From positions 1-10,551 of the forward strand of contig VMHB01000006.1 of the NCBI GenBank assembly GCA_007378985.1: a DNA stretch of 10,551 nt. Direction: 5' to 3'. Source of the stretch: Parcubacteria group bacterium Greene0714_7. GTDB taxonomy: Bacteria; Patescibacteria; Paceibacteria; UBA9973; UBA2103. Of this stretch, positions 1-6,589 are shown piece by piece; position 1 is the first letter of the stretch; each line of letters opens with the position of its first letter. The notes under the pieces were generated by a model. It had not been told where the DNA came from and did not search any database. It was given only the letters and a program-made list of their open reading frames with translations. The position numbers and the translations under genes were made by a program.

Positions 1-36
1 CCGACGAAACGTCGCCTAGCCCCTAGCCCCTAAACG
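1..36 (+). repeat. Hairpin plus 7-bp-phased repeats before prfB
   Basis: The first bases form a 5-bp stem (CGACG at 2-6, CGTCG at 10-14) with an AAA loop. Directly after it come three heptamers of the form CTANNNN (16-36), two of them identical CTAGCCC. A related hairpin-plus-heptad block lies before ftsE at 1026-1054. The TAA at 31-33 in this block also closes the prfB frame upstream. Function unknown; the block is intergenic and may be a dispersed repeat. Confidence 0.6.
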
Positions 37-39
37 CTG

Positions 40-51
40 TACTCTATTCTC
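40..51 (+). promoter_or_regulatory. Candidate -10 box for prfB
   Basis: TACTCT at 40-45 lies six bases before the prfB ATG, and no Shine-Dalgarno sequence is visible. The same hexamer stands before the pilin gene (4860-4865). If it is a -10 box, the transcript would begin at or next to the start codon. No convincing -35 box is seen, so this is tentative. Confidence 0.3.
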
Positions 52-960
52 ATGTCTCCCGAACAAGCAAAAGCTCGCATTACAGAAATTGAAACAGCGA
101 TGGCAGGCGCTGATTTTTGGACTGATGTTGATAAAGCACAGAAGATGATTCGTGAAATGAAAGATTTGGAGGCCGTTGTTGCGGGGCCTACTCGTTACGA
201 CAAGGGGTCCGCGATACTTTCTATTCTTGCAGGAGCTGGTGGAGATGATGCCGAAGATTTTGCAGGCATTCTTTTTCGAATGTATCAAGGTCATGCTTCA
301 AAAAAAGGATGGCAGGTTTCATTCTTAGACGAAAATGAAAATGATCACGGTGGTTTTCGAAGCGTCACATTTGAGGTGGCAGGTACTGGTGCTTATGGTC
401 ATTTGAAACATGAAGCCGGAGTACATCGGTTGGTACGCATTTCACCCTTTAATGCGAATGCAAAGCGACAAACATCTTTTGCTCTTGTGGAAGTGGTCCC
501 AAAGTTTGCACCAGGGGAGGGGTTGGAAATAAAAGATGATGAGATAGAAGTACAATTTTCTCGCTCGGGTGGCGCGGGAGGGCAAAATGTTAACAAGAGG
601 GAAACAGCAGTGCGCATTGTGCATAAGCCAACGGGTATGGCAGTGCGTGCTTCTACGGAACGCTCTCAAGCTGCAAATCGCGACCGTGCGCTTACTCTGT
701 TGCGTGCGAAATTATTTATTCTTGAAGAAGAGAAGCGTGCCCGTGAGTTAAAAGGGCTTTCAATTGCAGGTACTGTGAAAAATGAATGGGGGAGTCAGAT
801 TCGCTCATATGTGCTCCACCCATATAAATTAGTGAAGGATCATCGCACTGGCGTTGAAATGCATGACACTGATGCGGTGCTTTCGGGTGAATTAGATACA
901 TTCATACAAGCAATGCAGTCTGGAAAAGTTGCAGACTCAGATTCAAGTGAAGAGGTGTAG
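52..960 (+). CDS. prfB: Peptide chain release factor 2 (short form)
   Basis: Class I release factor that recognises UGA and UAA in the ribosomal A site and triggers peptidyl-tRNA hydrolysis. The decoding tripeptide is SPF (residues 131-133, in HRLVRISPF), which marks RF2 and not RF1. The catalytic GGQ loop is at residues 176-178 in SGGAGGQNVNK. The conserved WGSQIRSYVL and RTGVE segments follow. The protein has 302 residues against about 365 in E. coli. It starts near the place where E. coli RF2 has its autoregulatory frameshift, and about 45-50 residues of domain 1 are missing between LEAVV (39-43) and SILAGAGG (57-64). ATG 52 is the only good start, because an in-frame TAA lies at 31-33. 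No CUUUGA-type frameshift site is seen. It is followed by ftsE and ftsX. Confidence 0.97.
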   Translation: MSPEQAKARITEIETAMAGADFWTDVDKAQKMIREMKDLEAVVAGPTRYDKGSAILSILAGAGGDDAEDFAGILFRMYQGHASKKGWQVSFLDENENDHGGFRSVTFEVAGTGAYGHLKHEAGVHRLVRISPFNANAKRQTSFALVEVVPKFAPGEGLEIKDDEIEVQFSRSGGAGGQNVNKRETAVRIVHKPTGMAVRASTERSQAANRDRALTLLRAKLFILEEEKRARELKGLSIAGTVKNEWGSQIRSYVLHPYKLVKDHRTGVEMHDTDAVLSGELDTFIQAMQSGKVADSDSSEEV

Positions 961-999
961 TATTATGTGTCTTGGGGTTTTCCTTGTTTTTGTTTTTCA

Positions 1000-1054
1000 C
1001 TAAACCCTAAATGTTCCCTTCGGAACCGATGAGGCATCGCCTAACCCCTATCTT
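1000..1054 (+). repeat. Heptad repeats and two small hairpins before ftsE
   Basis: Two CTANNNN heptads at 1000-1013 lead into a hairpin (GTTCC 1013-1017 with GGAAC 1022-1026). A second hairpin follows (CGATG 1027-1031, loop AGG, CATCG 1035-1039), then two more heptads at 1041-1054. The block 1026-1050 matches 1-25 at 20 of 25 positions. One C-G pair of the stem there is replaced by U-A here, which keeps the stem. No gene fits in the 97-base spacer. Confidence 0.6.
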
Positions 1055-1057
1055 CCA

Positions 1058-1738
1058 ATGATTTATTTCGACAAAGTTACCAAAATATACCAAGACAAGT
1101 CTGTCGCACTTGAGGATGTGACGCTATCATTTGGCCCCAAAGAGTTTGCCTCTATTGTGGGACACGCCGGTGCTGGGAAAACAACACTCCTTAAAATGAT
1201 CTTGGCAGAAGAGACACCTTCTTCCGGAGTGGTCTTTTTTGAATCCACTGATGTTCATAAGATACCTAAAAATAAACTTCATACGCTTCGAAGAAAAATA
1301 GGAACCGTTTTTCAGGATTATCGATTGATTCCCAATAAAACCGCTTATGAAAATGTGGCATTTGCAATGGAAGCCTCAGGGAGAAGTGATGACGAGATTG
1401 CCGCAGATGTCCCACATGTATTAGAGCTTGTAGATCTTGCTGATAAAGCATGGAATTTCCCCCGTGAGCTTTCAGGGGGGGAGCGCCAACGGGTTGCTAT
1501 CGGGCGCGCGATTGTGAATCAGCCAGAGGTGCTTCTTGCGGATGAGCCAACGGGTAACTTGGATCCTATTAACACCTACCAGGTGGTTGAAATTCTTAAG
1601 CGTATTAATGAACTGGGTACGACCGTCATTCTGACGAGTCATAATAAGGGTGTTGTTGATTCACTTGGGAAGAGGGTTATCACGATGGATAATGGACATG
1701 TGGTAAGAGATGATAAAGAAGGGAGGTATGTCTTATAA
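1058..1738 (+). CDS. ftsE: Cell division ATP-binding protein FtsE
   Basis: ATPase subunit of the FtsEX complex, an ABC-type machine at the division septum that transmits ATP hydrolysis through FtsX to activate peptidoglycan hydrolases rather than transporting a solute. All ABC landmarks are present: Walker A GHAGAGKT (35-42), Q-loop Gln86 (VFQDYRL), signature LSGGE (138-142), Walker B VLLADEP (158-164) with Glu163, D-loop GNLD, and switch His195 (LTSHN). The length of 226 residues is normal for FtsE. ATG 1058 directly gives the usual N-terminus (MIYFDKVTKIY), and no Shine-Dalgarno sequence is visible. It is followed by ftsX, but with an unusually long structured spacer of 133 bases. Confidence 0.97.
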   Translation: MIYFDKVTKIYQDKSVALEDVTLSFGPKEFASIVGHAGAGKTTLLKMILAEETPSSGVVFFESTDVHKIPKNKLHTLRRKIGTVFQDYRLIPNKTAYENVAFAMEASGRSDDEIAADVPHVLELVDLADKAWNFPRELSGGERQRVAIGRAIVNQPEVLLADEPTGNLDPINTYQVVEILKRINELGTTVILTSHNKGVVDSLGKRVITMDNGHVVRDDKEGRYVL

Positions 1739-1772
1739 AGTGTTATGAATGAAATGAGTTACACTTTATTAG

Positions 1773-1827
1773 ACCCTGTTAAATCCGCGTTTCAGGGGAC
1801 GTTGCCGAGCAACGTATTTAACAGGGT
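1773..1827 (+). repeat. Large nested hairpin between ftsE and ftsX
   Basis: A perfect 12-bp inverted repeat (ACCCTGTTAAAT 1773-1784, ATTTAACAGGGT 1816-1827) encloses a second perfect 7-bp hairpin (ACGTTGC 1799-1805, loop CGA, GCAACGT 1809-1815). The inner stem stacks directly on the outer right arm, leaving a one-sided 14-base bulge (1785-1798). A short T-run follows at 1833-1837, so it could slow or stop transcription between ftsE and ftsX. It could equally be a dispersed palindromic repeat or an RNA-processing site. Confidence 0.65.
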
Positions 1828-1871
1828 GAAAGTTTTTCTAATCTCGTAATCCTCGATAACAAAAACTAATC

Positions 1872-2792
1872 ATGTTGTGGACTAATATCAGAAGAGTATT
1901 GCGTGCAGGATCAGTGAATGTGATGCGAAATAGTTTTGTTTCGCTTGCATCTATTTTTGTGATGACAATGACTTTAATCATCATCGGTTCGTTGATGTTT
2001 TTGAATACACTTGTTGGTGAATTTGTCACCTATGTGAAAGATAAAGTTGATGTAAATGTATATTTTGTAACGTCAGCCTCAGAACAATCGATTTTTGATT
2101 TTAAAACAGTACTACAAAATATTCCTGAGGTTGCCTATGTTACTTACACATCGAGGGATGATGCAATAGCAGAGTTCCGTCTTCGTCACGAGGATGATCA
2201 ATTAACCTTACAAGCTCTTGATGAATTGAGCTCCAATCCATTTGGTGCCGCGCTTGCTATCAAGGCAAAACAACCTTCACAGTATGAAGCTATCGCGTTA
2301 TTTCTTAATGATCACTTGAATGATTCCAATGGCAAACCGTTTATTAGTTCTGTAAATTACGCACAAAATAAAACAGTCATTACACAGTTGGGGAATCTAA
2401 CCACCTATGTTCAACAGTTTGGTTGGTTTATGATCTTTATCTTTTCGCTGGCTTCAATATTGATTACATTTAACACTATTAGATTGGCTATTTATACTGC
2501 TCGCGAGGAAATATCAGTGATGCGTCTTGTGGGTGCGTCAAACATGTACATTAGAGGTCCGTTTGTGGTGGAGGGCACCTTGTACGGTGTTGTTTCAGGT
2601 CTTATTGCATTAATTACATTTTTCCCACTCGCATGGTTCTTAAAGGCGCCAGCTCAAAAAATGTTTGGTGCCGATATCTTTTCGCATTACCTAGGTGCTT
2701 TCCCCGTGTTTTTCATTGTCCTTATCTCAGCAGGTGCGTTTCTTGGTGCTCTATCTGCTTTTCTTGCGGTGAGGAAGTACCTTTCAGTCTAG
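1872..2792 (+). CDS. ftsX: Cell division membrane protein FtsX
   Basis: Membrane partner of FtsE in the septal FtsEX complex. The 306-residue protein has the FtsX layout: a short cytoplasmic N-terminus, TM1 at about 22-45, a large extracytoplasmic domain (about 46-182) that in the family contacts murein hydrolases or their activators, then TM2 (183-207), TM3 (232-257) and TM4 (275-300). The loop after TM2 carries the family hallmark EEISVMRLVGAS (212-223), followed by IRGPFVVEG. ATG 1872 fits: MLWTNIRRVLRAG resembles the amphipathic N-terminus of other FtsX proteins. No Shine-Dalgarno sequence is seen. Its TAG stop overlaps the start of the heptad inverted repeat before pyrG. Confidence 0.95.
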   Translation: MLWTNIRRVLRAGSVNVMRNSFVSLASIFVMTMTLIIIGSLMFLNTLVGEFVTYVKDKVDVNVYFVTSASEQSIFDFKTVLQNIPEVAYVTYTSRDDAIAEFRLRHEDDQLTLQALDELSSNPFGAALAIKAKQPSQYEAIALFLNDHLNDSNGKPFISSVNYAQNKTVITQLGNLTTYVQQFGWFMIFIFSLASILITFNTIRLAIYTAREEISVMRLVGASNMYIRGPFVVEGTLYGVVSGLIALITFFPLAWFLKAPAQKMFGADIFSHYLGAFPVFFIVLISAGAFLGALSAFLAVRKYLSV

Positions 2793-2865
2793 GTATTAGC
2801 CAATAGGGTATAGGGTTTAGGGAGTTCCGATGTTCCCTAATGGCTAAACCCTAGTGGCTAATCAC
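2792..2865 (+). repeat. Long inverted repeat built from heptads, ftsX-pyrG spacer
   Basis: The spacer folds back on itself. The left arm at 2792-2823 is a series of NNNNTAG heptads and the right arm at 2834-2865 a series of CTANNNN heptads. The two arms match as reverse complements at 25 of 32 positions around a 10-base loop (GTTCCGATGT). No T-run follows, so it is not a typical intrinsic terminator. It lies immediately before pyrG and could be an mRNA leader structure or a non-functional repeat. Confidence 0.65.
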
Positions 2866-2870
2866 TTTTG

Positions 2871-4583
2871 ATGTTAGGATATTCCGATATGGAAGACGCT
2901 CGATCAACTAAAAAAAGATCGGGCCGTGCCCCCTCAAAGAAGCGTCATAAATACATCTTTGTCATCGGTGGTGTGATGAGTGGTGTTGGTAAAGGTATTG
3001 CTACATCTTCAGTTGCACTCATTTTGCAAAGTAAAGGGTACAAGGTGAATGCCGTAAAGGTTGATCCCTATTTAAATATTGATGCTGGAACAATGAATCC
3101 AACCGAACACGGTGAAGTGTTCGTGCTTCGCTCTGGTCTTGAAACTGATCAGGACATGGGAAACTACGAGAGATTTTTAAATGTCTCCCTAAATCAGGAG
3201 GATTACATGACGAGCGGAATGGTGTATCAAAGTGTTTTAGAGAAAGAGCGAAATCTTGGATATAAAGGTAAGTGTGTAGAGGCTATTCCCCATGTGCGTG
3301 ATGAAATTATCCGTCGCATTCGTCTTGCGAGTGAACAGAACGGGTCTGATATCTCAGTCATTGAGATAGGTGGTACGGTGGGTGATTTTCAGAATGCTCT
3401 TTTCATTGAAGCCGCTCGTGTCTTGAAACTAGAGCATCCTGACGATGTTCTTTTTATTCTCGTTTCCTATCTACCCGTTCCAGGTGCGTTAGGTGAAATG
3501 AAAACTCGTCCAACGCAAAATGCCGTTCAGCAATTAAATTCTTATGGGGTGCAGGCAAATATTATTATTGCGCGTTCTTCACAGAAATTAGATCAGCGGC
3601 GCAAAGAAAAAATTGCTATTAGTTCAAATGTTTCAGCTGATCACATTATTTCAGCTCCTGACGTTGAATCCATCTATGATGTGCCGTTGAATTTTGAACG
3701 GGAGAAAATAGGGGAAATGCTTTTAAAAGCGCTACGACTTCCTAAGAAACCAGCAACAGGTTTAGCTGATTGGCAAAATTTTGTCTCGAAGATAAAAAAT
3801 GCAAAGAAGGAAGTAAAAATAGCAATTGTCGGTAAATATTTTGATACAGGTGACTTTGTACTTTCAGATGCGTATCTTTCTGTTATAGAAGCAATAAAAT
3901 TCTCGGCCGCCGCTGTGGGTGCACGCGTAGAGATTACTTGGGTCAATGCAAAAGATTTTCAGAAAAATCCGAAATCTGTTTCCGCTTTGAATAAATACAA
4001 CGGAATTATTGTGCCGGGAGGTTTTGGGGAAACTGGCATTGAAGGAAAGATTTTGGCAATACAATATGCGCGCGAAAAGAAAATTCCTTATTTCGGCCTT
4101 TGCTATGGCATGCAATTAATGCTTATTGAATACGCTCGAAATGTTTTGAAACTGCCAGGGTCTCACACGACAGAAATTGACTCAAATCCAACTCATCCAG
4201 TCATTGATATTCTCCCAGAACAAAAAGCAATTCTTGCAAATGAAAATTATGGCGCCACTATGCGTCTCGGTGTGTATCCTGCCCTCCTAAAGAAGGGCAC
4301 TATTGCAGGAGATGCATATGCTATGGAGAGTGTAGAAGAGCGTCACCGTCATCGTTACGAGGTTAATCCAGAATACGTTCGGCAGTTTGAAGAGGGAGGT
4401 GTGGTGTTTTCAGGAGTCTCTCCTTCAGGTATTTTGATGGAAATAGCAGAACTGCCTCGCGGTGTTCATCCATTCATGTTGGGCACTCAATTTCATCCTG
4501 AATTACAAGCACGGCCTCTGGCGCCACATCCACTTTTCACTGCTTTTTTGAAGGCGTGCGTACGGAAGGACACTGTGATTTAA
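2871..4583 (+). CDS. pyrG: CTP synthase
   Basis: Converts UTP to CTP using ATP and glutamine-derived ammonia. It is a fusion of an amidoligase domain and a class I glutamine amidotransferase domain. Numbering from ATG 2871, the P-loop GGVMSGVGKGI is at 33-43 and DPYLNIDAGTM at 65-75. The Mg ligand Glu166 lies in VIEIGGTVGD. The glutaminase triad is Cys411 (GLCYGMQ), His542 and Glu544 (QFHPE), and ERHRHRYEVN is intact. The usual D-I-E of the CTP/UTP site reads D-F-Q, and KTKPTQ reads KTRPTQ. A basic N-terminal extension of about 25 residues precedes the core at KYIFVIGG. Start choices are TTG 2868, ATG 2871, or ATG 2889, which has AGGA nine bases upstream (2876-2879) and may be the real start. 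Confidence 0.97.
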   Translation: MLGYSDMEDARSTKKRSGRAPSKKRHKYIFVIGGVMSGVGKGIATSSVALILQSKGYKVNAVKVDPYLNIDAGTMNPTEHGEVFVLRSGLETDQDMGNYERFLNVSLNQEDYMTSGMVYQSVLEKERNLGYKGKCVEAIPHVRDEIIRRIRLASEQNGSDISVIEIGGTVGDFQNALFIEAARVLKLEHPDDVLFILVSYLPVPGALGEMKTRPTQNAVQQLNSYGVQANIIIARSSQKLDQRRKEKIAISSNVSADHIISAPDVESIYDVPLNFEREKIGEMLLKALRLPKKPATGLADWQNFVSKIKNAKKEVKIAIVGKYFDTGDFVLSDAYLSVIEAIKFSAAAVGARVEITWVNAKDFQKNPKSVSALNKYNGIIVPGGFGETGIEGKILAIQYAREKKIPYFGLCYGMQLMLIEYARNVLKLPGSHTTEIDSNPTHPVIDILPEQKAILANENYGATMRLGVYPALLKKGTIAGDAYAMESVEERHRHRYEVNPEYVRQFEEGGVVFSGVSPSGILMEIAELPRGVHPFMLGTQFHPELQARPLAPHPLFTAFLKACVRKDTVI

Positions 4584-4590
4584 TGCCGAG

Positions 4591-4827
4591 ATGGATGGGA
4601 GTCTTGAGATAAAGCCTTACGCAGTACTGACCTCTTTAGCTGAAAGGATATGTGGATTGTGTAAGGGTAGCGGTGACTGTCGTCTGAATTGTAACCATGG
4701 TCAAAGGCAGGGTTCTGTTGAAGTGTGTATAGAATGTTCTCCAAGTTCAGGCGGGCGTACTGTTCCGCCGGGCGCATGTTCTGCGTGTGGAGGTTCAGGT
4801 AAAGATTCTCGTTTTAAATTTTTCTAG
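4591..4827 (+). CDS. Small DnaJ-zinc-finger-like protein
   Basis: A 78-residue protein with no family name I can assign. It has eight cysteines in four pairs: C21/C24 (CGLCKGSG), C30/C34, C46/C49 (CIEC) and C63/C66 (CSACGGSG). The first and last pairs are exact CxxCxGxG motifs as in the zinc-binding domain of DnaJ; the middle two are degenerate. This suggests two zinc sites in a stand-alone zinc-finger module with no J domain. It begins seven bases after the pyrG stop, so co-transcription with pyrG is likely. No clear Shine-Dalgarno sequence is seen. The ordered cysteine pattern argues for a real gene; the function is unknown. Confidence 0.65.
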   Translation: MDGSLEIKPYAVLTSLAERICGLCKGSGDCRLNCNHGQRQGSVEVCIECSPSSGGRTVPPGACSACGGSGKDSRFKFF

Positions 4828-4842
4828 CCCCCGCTAGTTTTT
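4824..4842 (+). terminator. Possible short terminator after the zinc-finger gene
   Basis: CTAGC (4824-4828), loop CCCC, GCTAG (4833-4837), then five T residues. The stem is only 5 bp and overlaps the TAG stop codon. It may be a weak terminator separating the pyrG transcript from the pilin gene. Confidence 0.35.
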
Positions 4843-4856
4843 CAAGCTTAAGAGTC

Positions 4857-4873
4857 TGTTACTCTAGAGCAGT
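4857..4873 (+). promoter_or_regulatory. Extended -10 promoter for the pilin gene
   Basis: TGT followed directly by TACTCT (4857-4865) fits an extended -10 element (TGn plus hexamer). A weak -35 (TTTTCA, 4839-4844) lies 15 bases upstream. The start codon is eight bases after the hexamer, so the transcript would have almost no leader. No Shine-Dalgarno sequence is visible. Confidence 0.45.
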
Positions 4874-5338
4874 ATGGTTCCATTTAAATCACATAAAGGG
4901 TTTACTCTTATTGAACTTCTTATTGTCATTGCAATCTTCGGCATTCTTGCATCGGTGGTTTTAGCATCACTTAGTGTTGTTCGAATAAAGTCTCGCGACT
5001 CGCGTCGTACTTCAGATATTAGGCAGTTACAAATCGCACTTGGTGCGTATGCAAATGCGAATTCGTCTTCGTATCCAACAACACTGAATGGTCTCGTGCC
5101 AACTTATATTGCCGTTCTTCCTACAGATCCTTCCGGCACCGCTTCTTCTCCCATTTTCTATCGGTATGCAGGACTTGGTGTTGGCGCTCTATGCTCGAGC
5201 TATCATCTTGGGGCTACGCTAGAGGACAGTACCAACCAGGTATTAGGTAGCGATAATGATGCCACTGCAGGTTCAAAATGTACAGGCTCTTCAAGTGACT
5301 TTACAGGGACTGACCCTATGTTTGATGTGAAGCCGTAA
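4874..5338 (+). CDS. Type IV pilin / GspG-like pseudopilin
   Basis: A 154-residue prepilin with a class III signal. The short basic leader MVPFKSHKG ends in the prepilin-peptidase site G9|F10, followed by FTLIELLIVIAIFGILASVV with Glu at mature position +5. This hydrophobic segment (10-33) would be the membrane anchor before cleavage and the fibre core after assembly. The globular part contains YPTTLNGLVPTYIAVLPTDP, which resembles the GspG/PulG pseudopilin core. Two cysteines (C107, C136) could form a C-terminal disulfide. No assembly ATPase, platform protein or peptidase gene is in the window, so it is an orphan here and those genes must be elsewhere. It could be a pilus or competence subunit. 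Confidence 0.92.
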   Translation: MVPFKSHKGFTLIELLIVIAIFGILASVVLASLSVVRIKSRDSRRTSDIRQLQIALGAYANANSSSYPTTLNGLVPTYIAVLPTDPSGTASSPIFYRYAGLGVGALCSSYHLGATLEDSTNQVLGSDNDATAGSKCTGSSSDFTGTDPMFDVKP

Positions 5339-5394
5339 TTGAGTAGTGGTTAGTGTATAGCGTATAGGGGTTAGCTTTTAGAATTCTACTAACA
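5339..5394 (+). repeat. Seven-base-phased repeat after the pilin gene
   Basis: Six consecutive heptamers from 5339 to 5380 end in TA at exact 7-base spacing, and five of them also begin with G (GNNNNTA; examples GTGTATA and GCGTATA). The phase decays after 5380, and AGCT-type heptads follow. No ORF of note is present. The same 7-base pattern occurs in other spacers of the window. Confidence 0.6.
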
Positions 5395-5420
5395 GCTAGC
5401 TTTTAGGACAAAGATGCAAT

Positions 5421-5450
5421 AAAAATCCCCATATACGATGGTGATTTTTT
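5421..5450. terminator. Bidirectional terminator between pilin and metK
   Basis: The stem arms are 5421-5432 and 5438-5449, with 11 of 12 pairs and a 5-base loop. An A-run stands on the left and a T-run on the right, so it reads as an intrinsic terminator on both strands. It would end the pilin transcript on the plus strand and the metK transcript on the minus strand, as expected between convergent genes. Confidence 0.8.
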
Positions 5451-5470
5451 GTTTCTAATAAGAAGTTGTT

Positions 5471-6523
5471 TTAGATTTTCTCGATATTTTCCCACGGTCT
5501 GCCTTCAACGCCGAAGTGTCCGTACGCAGCTGTTTCTTGGAAGATAGGGCGGGTGAGACCGAGGCGCTCAATGATTGCTCGTGGACGGAAGTCGAAATTT
5601 TTCTGCACAATCTCACTTAAATCTTTTCCAGAGTCATCGAACGCTTCTACCATCACTGGCTCCACGCGACCAATAGCGTAGGCGACTGATACCAAGACTT
5701 TCGTTCCGTAGCCATTTGCAACGAGATTCTTTGCAGCAAATCGGCACATGTATGCAGCTGAACGGTCGACTTTTGTGGCATCTTTCCCTGAGAAAGCTCC
5801 GCCCCCATGTGGCATTAAGCCTCCATAGGTGTCCACCATTATTTTTCGCCCTGTAAGGCCTGCATCTGCTTCAAATCCTCCTTGAATAAACTGACCTGTT
5901 GGATTTACTAGTATTTCAATCCCCGTCAGATCTCCAAGAACTGGTCCAAATAAATGTTCAATGAGTTTCGCACGAATTTCTTCTTGGGAAACATCTGCTG
6001 TGTGTTGGGTTGAAGTGAGTGCAGTAATTACTTTCCCATTTGAAATGGTTACTTGTGTTTTTCCGTCAGGCCGGGCCCAAGGGAGTGTACCTCCGCGGCG
6101 GAGTGCTTCAAGTCGGCGTGCGAGCGCATGAGAAAGTACAACACCGAGTGGAAGCATTTCTTTTGTTTCATTCGTAGCGTAACCATACATGATGCCTTGG
6201 TCACCTGCGCCACCGGTGTCTACGCCCATCGCAATATCTCCTGATTGTTTTGCGATATGTTCAAGAATATCTAATGGTTCTGTGTAGCCAATGTCTTGAT
6301 ACACTTTTCTCGCGATGCCTGCGTAATCAATGGTTGCGTTTGTGCGTACTTCACCACCGAGCATCATGTATCCATGGCTACCAAATGCCTCCACTGCAAC
6401 TCGACTTGTTGAATCCTGCGTTAAGCATGCATCTAAAATGGCATCTGATATTTGATCGCAGACTTTGTCGGGATGTCCTGCGGTAACGCTCTCGGTTGTG
6501 TATGTCTTAAGTAAGTGAAGCAT
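5471..6523 (-). CDS. metK: S-adenosylmethionine synthetase
   Basis: Makes S-adenosylmethionine from methionine and ATP, the methyl donor for RNA, protein and DNA methylation. Family motifs are intact: TTESVTAGHPDKVCDQISDAILD at the N-terminus with catalytic His17 and metal ligand Asp19, GAGDQGIMYGYA (105-116), DAGLTGRKI (220-228), the P-loop-like GGGAFSGKD (240-248), and KVDRSAAY. At 350 residues it is shorter than E. coli MetK (384). One local difference is VEAFGSHG, where most homologues have a segment like VETLVTTG. The ATG start leaves a normal N-terminus, and no Shine-Dalgarno sequence is seen. Its leader carries a SAM-I riboswitch with terminator, so SAM should repress it. Confidence 0.98.
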   Translation of the reverse strand: MLHLLKTYTTESVTAGHPDKVCDQISDAILDACLTQDSTSRVAVEAFGSHGYMMLGGEVRTNATIDYAGIARKVYQDIGYTEPLDILEHIAKQSGDIAMGVDTGGAGDQGIMYGYATNETKEMLPLGVVLSHALARRLEALRRGGTLPWARPDGKTQVTISNGKVITALTSTQHTADVSQEEIRAKLIEHLFGPVLGDLTGIEILVNPTGQFIQGGFEADAGLTGRKIMVDTYGGLMPHGGGAFSGKDATKVDRSAAYMCRFAAKNLVANGYGTKVLVSVAYAIGRVEPVMVEAFDDSGKDLSEIVQKNFDFRPRAIIERLGLTRPIFQETAAYGHFGVEGRPWENIEKI

Positions 6524-6554
6524 AAATTATTTTTTAGTTGGTGGATAATAAATA

Positions 6555-6585
6555 AAAAATCTTTCCCTATTAAGGAAAGATTTTT
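6555..6585 (-). terminator. Riboswitch expression platform: terminator before metK
   Basis: On the minus strand a perfect 12-bp stem (plus-strand 6574-6585 with 6555-6566) and 7-base loop end in a U-tract. Its 5' arm contains ATCTTTCC. This is perfectly complementary to GGAAAGAT at the 3' end of the upstream SAM aptamer (plus-strand 6594-6601), so an 8-bp antiterminator can form instead. With SAM bound, the aptamer's P1 sequesters that strand and the terminator forms. Confidence 0.88.
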
Positions 6586-6589
6586 GTTA

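Noticed and set aside
1..54. Programmed +1 frameshift of prfB
   Set aside because: No CUUUGA-like slippery stop and no upstream coding segment; a TAA closes the frame at 31-33.
1000..1013. Telomere-like CCCTAAA repeats as a replicon end
   Set aside because: Only a couple of units occur, in an internal spacer with genes on both sides; they belong to the general heptad pattern.
4580..4777. 65-residue frame on the minus strand opposite the zinc-finger gene
   Set aside because: The plus-strand frame has an ordered four-pair cysteine pattern and good spacing to pyrG; the opposite frame shows no motif.
5339..5394. CRISPR array
   Set aside because: Units are 7 bases, degenerate and without spacers; no cas genes are present.
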